Shown: in pieces, positions 60,781 through 64,000 of the stretch
Layout: each line of letters begins with the position of its first letter
Numbering within the stretch: the stretch's first letter is position 1
NCBI GenBank assembly: GCA_029778715.1
Contig: JAKOPT010000043.1
Span: 62,001-126,000 of the forward strand
From: Actinomycetes bacterium
Lineage (GTDB): Bacteria > Actinomycetota > Actinomycetes > Actinomycetales > Dermatophilaceae
Length of the DNA stretch: 64,000 nt
Direction of reading: 5' to 3'
Made by a program: the position numbers and the translations under genes
Notes under the pieces: model-generated
What the model saw: only the letters and a program-made list of their open reading frames with translations
Databases searched by the model: none
Told to the model about the DNA's origin: nothing

Positions 60781-60951
60781 TCAGCACGGCGGCTCGCCAG
60801 GGGTCGGGATCTCGAACGTCGAGAGGTGGGCGCGGGCATCGATGGCGGTCAGGCCGCAACCCACCCAGGCGCCGACAGCCACGATCGACACGGCGGAGGC
60901 GCCGCGCGGTCGCACGACGACGCCGGGCTCGGCAAAGGTCTTCATCACCAC
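60781..60951 (-). CDS. Leader ORF (uORF) of whiB7, 56 codons
   Basis: An ORF starting GTG-GTG-ATG at 60951, with AGGAAGGA five to eight bases upstream. It encodes a peptide beginning MVMKTFAEPGVVVRPRG and ending EIPTPGEPPC. It is not a recognised protein family. Its placement between the whiB7 promoter and the attenuator hairpin is what known whiB7/wblC leaders show: ribosome stalling by antibiotics in the uORF prevents the terminator. Translation is likely because of the ribosome site. ATG 60945 is an alternative start. The peptide itself need not function. Confidence 0.75.
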   Translation of the reverse strand: MVMKTFAEPGVVVRPRGASAVSIVAVGAWVGCGLTAIDARAHLSTFEIPTPGEPPC

Positions 60952-61012
60952 AGCGGTCCTTCCTGGTCGAGGGCGGTCGGGCACGCCGACGCGGGTGCGG
61001 GCGTGCGCCCCC

Positions 61013-61053
61013 AGGGTAGGAGAGTGGGGCGGGCGCGCGCAACGCATTTAATT
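61013..61053 (-). promoter_or_regulatory. Predicted WhiB7-autoregulated whiB7 promoter
   Basis: On the minus strand: AATTAAAT (61046-61053), three bases, TTGCGC (-35, 61037-61042), 18 bases, TACCCT (-10, 61013-61018). The AT-rich block just upstream of a weak -35 is the signature recognised by the WhiB7 AT-hook with sigmaA in mycobacteria. It is the only such AT run in a GC-rich stretch of about 150 bp. The transcript would begin near 61005. Confidence 0.7.
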
Positions 61054-61108
61054 CCGAGGTCTCGTATGCCGTGCCTCAGGGCCGCACCAGCCGCCACTCC
61101 AGGGCCGG

Positions 61109-63385
61109 TCACGGCTCGTTTTCGGCTGCCCCCGAACCCTTTTCGCCCACCACCACGTCACCGCCGGCGACCAGGGTGAGGACGTCGGCGGCATACGTCT
61201 CCAATTTGCGGGCCCCGACGCCTCGGATCGCCACCAACTCGGCCCGCGTCGACGGGGTGGACTCGGCGATCGCGGTCAAGGTCGCGTCGGTGAACACGAC
61301 GTAGGCGGGCACCTTGTCGCGGGCCGCGACCGCTGAGCGCCAGGCGCGCAACCGCTCGAAGAGCGCCTCGTCATAGGTTGCCGGGCAGGTGGCGCAACGC
61401 CCGAGGGTGCGCTCGGCACCGGTGGCCAGGTCGGCACCGCAGGTCCGGCACCGGGGCCGGGTCTTCACCCGCGCGCTCTCCCCGCGGCGGCGCCGTGGCC
61501 CGGACGTATGCCGCGCCGCCTCCGGCGCGGCCCCCTCACCGAGGAGCCCCGCGGCGGGCAGGAGGAACCGGGATGGGCGACGGGTGGCCCGCCCGCCCGG
61601 GGTGCGGGTGCCCGCCCAGGTGAGCACGAGGCGGTGACGGGCCCGGGTGACGCCCACGTAGAGGAGGCGACGTTCCTCCTCGATGGCCTCGGGTGTCTCG
61701 GCGAGCGTGATGGGGAGCAGCCCCTCGGAACAACCGATGAGGAAGACGGTGTCCCACTCCAATCCCTTGGCCGCATGGAGCGAGGCCAGCGTCACCCCCT
61801 GGACCTGCGGCGCGTGCGCGTTGGCGGCCCGCTCGTCGAGTTCGCGGACGATGTCGGGCAGGCGCACCCCGTCGCCGAGCCGGGCCAGGTCGTCGGCGAG
61901 GGCGGCGAGGGCGGAGAGGGATTCCCAGCGTTCGCGGGCCGCTCCCCCGCTGGTCGGTGGCTGGTGGGAGTAGCCGGCGCCGAGGAGGACGTCACGCACG
62001 AGGTCGGGCAACGGCACCGAACCGTCGTCGCTGCGGGCCGCGCCCCGGAGCAGGAGGATCGCCTCGCGCACCTCCCGGCGCTGGAAGAACCGTTCGCCGC
62101 CGCGGACGAGGTAGGGGATGCCGAGTTCGGTGAGGGCGGACTCGACGAGTTCGCTCTGCCCGTTGGTGCGGAACAGCACGGCGATCCCCGACGCGGGGTC
62201 GCCGGCGTCCAAGCGCTCCTTGATCGCCGCAGCGACCAGGGCCGCCTCGGCCGGATCGTCGGGCGCGTCGACCAGTTCCGGGGCGGGCGCCGGGTGCGGG
62301 ACGCCGCCGGCGCCGCTCCCCCTCCCGCTCCGGTTCCCCCTCCCGTTCCCGTCCGCGCGGTTCGCCTTCTCCGCCTCCGCGCCCGCCACCGACTGCAACT
62401 CGACGCTGCCGCTGCGCCTGGTGCGCCCCGGCCCCCGCAGGAGCGCATTGGCCAACCCGACGATCGGCGCACTGGAGCGGTAGTTGCGGACCAACTGGAC
62501 CGTCTTGGCGCCGGGATGCTCACGAGGGAAATCGAGCAGGTAGGACGCGTTCGCCCCGGCGAAGCTGTAGATCGTCTGGGCCGGGTCACCGACGACGCAC
62601 AGGTCACGGCGGTCCCCGAGCCACGCCCGCAGCAGCGCATATTGGACGGCGTTGACGTCCTGGAACTCGTCGACGACGAAATGCCGGTACTGCCCGCGGA
62701 TGACGCCGGCGATGTCCGGGCGATCCCGCAGGATGCCGAGCAGGACGAGTAGCACGTCCTCGAAGTCGATGACGCCCCGGGCCGCGGTCACCTCACCGTA
62801 GACGGTCATGAGGCGGGCCATCGCGGTGGCGTCGAGACCCGCCGGCGGGACGCGGCCGGCGGCGCGCGCGGCCGCGGCATACCCCTCGGGGGCGATCAGA
62901 CCGACCTTGGCCCACTCGATTTCGCTGGCCAGGTCCCGGATCGCGGTGCGGTCGACCTCGAGCCGGAGCCGGCCGAGCGCCTCGGCGACCGCGGATGCCT
63001 TGTGCGGCATCACTTCCGGGGCCGGGCCGCCGATCGCCTGCGGCCAGAAGTAGTGGAGTTGCCGCAGTGCGGCCGCGTGGAAGGTGCGCGCTTGCACCCC
63101 GGCGACCCCGAGGTCGCGCAGCCGGGTCCGCATTTCACCGGCCGCGCGGGCGGTGAAGGTGAGCGCGAGGATGCGGGGCGGTTGGTGGATGCCGGCGCGG
63201 ACGGCATACGCCATCCGGTGGGTGATGGCCCGGGTCTTGCCGGTGCCGGCGCCGGCGAGGACGACCATCGGCCCGGTGGGGTCGGCGGCGACGGCGCGTT
63301 GTTCGGGGTCGAGGGCGGCGAGGATCGTGTCGGCCGACGGGGGGCCGCTGACGGCGCCGGTATGCCGCGGTGCCGGTGCGTTCAT
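61109..63385 (-). CDS. uvrD2: ATP-dependent DNA helicase UvrD2
   Basis: A 758-residue SF1 3'-5' helicase with the UvrD2 layout. N-terminal motor: PEQRAVAADPTGPMVVLAGAGTGKTRAI (Walker A), VVDEFQDVNAVQYALLR, VGDPAQTIYSFAGA, VQLVRNYRSSAPI. Then LASLHAAKGLEWDTVFLIG and LLYVGVTRARHRLVLTW. After the motor come a tetracysteine (CRTCGADL, CATC) and a C-terminal HRDC domain, both UvrD2 hallmarks. A low-complexity Gly/Arg/Asn insertion lies near residues 340-380. Start ATG 63385 overlaps the nudC stop as ATGA. It is the neighbour of whiB7 in mycobacteria too. Confidence 0.95.
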   Translation of the reverse strand: MNAPAPRHTGAVSGPPSADTILAALDPEQRAVAADPTGPMVVLAGAGTGKTRAITHRMAYAVRAGIHQPPRILALTFTARAAGEMRTRLRDLGVAGVQARTFHAAALRQLHYFWPQAIGGPAPEVMPHKASAVAEALGRLRLEVDRTAIRDLASEIEWAKVGLIAPEGYAAAARAAGRVPPAGLDATAMARLMTVYGEVTAARGVIDFEDVLLVLLGILRDRPDIAGVIRGQYRHFVVDEFQDVNAVQYALLRAWLGDRRDLCVVGDPAQTIYSFAGANASYLLDFPREHPGAKTVQLVRNYRSSAPIVGLANALLRGPGRTRRSGSVELQSVAGAEAEKANRADGNGRGNRSGRGSGAGGVPHPAPAPELVDAPDDPAEAALVAAAIKERLDAGDPASGIAVLFRTNGQSELVESALTELGIPYLVRGGERFFQRREVREAILLLRGAARSDDGSVPLPDLVRDVLLGAGYSHQPPTSGGAARERWESLSALAALADDLARLGDGVRLPDIVRELDERAANAHAPQVQGVTLASLHAAKGLEWDTVFLIGCSEGLLPITLAETPEAIEEERRLLYVGVTRARHRLVLTWAGTRTPGGRATRRPSRFLLPAAGLLGEGAAPEAARHTSGPRRRRGESARVKTRPRCRTCGADLATGAERTLGRCATCPATYDEALFERLRAWRSAVAARDKVPAYVVFTDATLTAIAESTPSTRAELVAIRGVGARKLETYAADVLTLVAGGDVVVGEKGSGAAENEP

Positions 63386-64000
63386 CGGCGCAGCATCGTG
63401 TCGGGGGCCTCGAGGGGGGCGCCGTACCAATCCTCGATGAGCCGACGCGCGATCGAGGCCCGACCGGGGATCCGCAACCCCTCCTCGCCAAGAGCCGCGT
63501 CGAGTTCGGCGCGGGTGAACCAGCGGGCCGCCTCGATTTCGCCGTCCCGCAGCCGCAGGGCGGTATCGCGCGCCCGGGCCCGGAAGCCGATCATGAGCCC
63601 GGTGGGGAAGGGCCAGGGCTGGTCGCCGACGTACTCGACCTCGGTGACCGTGACCCCGACCTCCTCGGCGACCTCGCGCGCGACGGCCGCGGCCAGCGTC
63701 TCCCCCGGCTCGACGAACCCGGCGAGGACGCTCATGCCCGCGGCGAGAAACCCGGACCCCCGGGCGAGGAGCAGCCGGTCGTCGGCGTCGGTGACGGCCA
63801 TGATGACCGCCGGGTCGGTGCGCGGGAAATGGTCGCTGCCGTCCTCGGCGCAGCGCCGCACCCAGCCGGCGAGCACCGGCTCCGTCGGCGCCCCGCAGCG
63901 CGGACACCGGCTGTGGGTCGCGTGCCAGTTGGCGAGCGCGATGAGGGTCGCGGCGGTCGCGCCCTCCGCGGCCGGCAGGGTGGCCGCCACCGCGCGCAGC
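63382..64000 (-). CDS. nudC: NADH/NAD-cap pyrophosphatase NudC (N-terminus beyond window)
   Basis: NudC hydrolyses NAD(H) and removes NAD caps from RNA. The visible about 206 residues hold the zinc-ribbon start CPRCG, the NUDIX box GFVEPGETLAAAVAREVAEEVGV and the NudC-specific QPWPFPTGLMIGF. The ribbon shows three Cys; the expected fourth position is replaced (RRCAEDGSDHFPRTDPAVIM). The first ~100 residues, including the true start, lie beyond position 64000. Coupled to uvrD2 by a four-base overlap. Confidence 0.93.
   Translation of the reverse strand, partial: LRAVAATLPAAEGATAATLIALANWHATHSRCPRCGAPTEPVLAGWVRRCAEDGSDHFPRTDPAVIMAVTDADDRLLLARGSGFLAAGMSVLAGFVEPGETLAAAVAREVAEEVGVTVTEVEYVGDQPWPFPTGLMIGFRARARDTALRLRDGEIEAARWFTRAELDAALGEEGLRIPGRASIARRLIEDWYGAPLEAPDTMLRR

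Noticed and set aside
60781-60951. Precursor peptide for the TOMM E1-like protein
   Set aside because: The small ORF lies far from that gene, has few Ser/Thr/Cys in its C-terminus, and its position between promoter and attenuator is explained by whiB7 leader regulation.

Overview
This is about 64 kb of chromosome from a very GC-rich actinobacterium. Gene content and order closely match two conserved actinobacterial blocks known from Mycobacterium tuberculosis: the Rv3256c-Rv3262 block (SIS isomerase, manB, DUF3499, Rv3259-like, whiB2, fbiA, fbiB) and the Rv3193c-Rv3199c block (UPF0182, PDZ-Lon, DUF2342, Rv3196-like, UbiB kinase, whiB7, uvrD2, nudC). Also present are secA, mtrA-mtrB-lpqB, two WhiB proteins, F420 genes and a galactofuranose (glf) cluster, and mycolate genes are absent. 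I infer Micrococcales, probably Intrasporangiaceae/Dermatophilaceae; the family call is an inference. I see no insertion sequence, prophage, integron or CRISPR array.

Layout. 1-15000: a mostly minus-strand run with secA (3' end cut by the window), a double GNAT protein, a DUF2079 membrane protein, a YcaQ-type DNA glycosylase, an orphan LuxR-type response regulator, long HPF, a ComF-like phosphoribosyltransferase, lpqB-mtrB-mtrA and ahcY. 15145-25667: DUF808, a YbaK-like deacylase, then the isomerase/Trm112-like/phosphomannomutase/DUF3499 group, DUF5719, a giant membrane glycosyltransferase and whiB2. 25914-34885: fbiA-fbiB, an AlkA-like glycosylase, a UPF0104 flippase-like protein, an inositol-phosphatase-family protein, the CoA-transferase scoAB and an LCP ligase. 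34905-44036: glf with two GT2 genes, an acyl-CoA dehydrogenase, an F420-dependent LLM oxidoreductase, rdgB-rph, purE-purK and GtrA. 44037-44659: initiator tRNA inside a pair of inverted repeats plus a minisatellite. 44660-64000: the Rv3193c-Rv3199c block with an inserted ABC exporter, a repeat-rich 800 bp gap, and whiB7 with a complete-looking attenuation leader.

The standout non-gene signal is the octamer GTATGCCG / CGGCATAC. By hand I count about 106 copies, roughly one per 600 bp, in genes and gaps, on both strands without clear skew. A simple base-composition estimate gives only two or three. Nearly every GTATGC hexamer I found is part of the full octamer. It sits across reading frames, forces rare codons such as ATA, and supplies the start codon of several genes. 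It looks like a genome-wide iterated motif comparable in density to DNA uptake sequences or HIP1; its function cannot be read from the sequence.

Four other repeat structures add to this: a dispersed 80-bp inverted-repeat element (four copies, two flanking the initiator tRNA), a 33-bp minisatellite after the UPF0182 gene, a five-copy array of a 32-bp palindrome after the UbiB gene, and a 73-bp duplication after whiB7. Themes that link the genes are cell-envelope glycan synthesis (glf, GTs, GtrA, LCP, manB), envelope-stress signalling (MtrAB-LpqB), F420 supply and use, and DNA/nucleotide repair (YcaQ, AlkA-like, HhH-GPD, UvrD2, RdgB, NudC).
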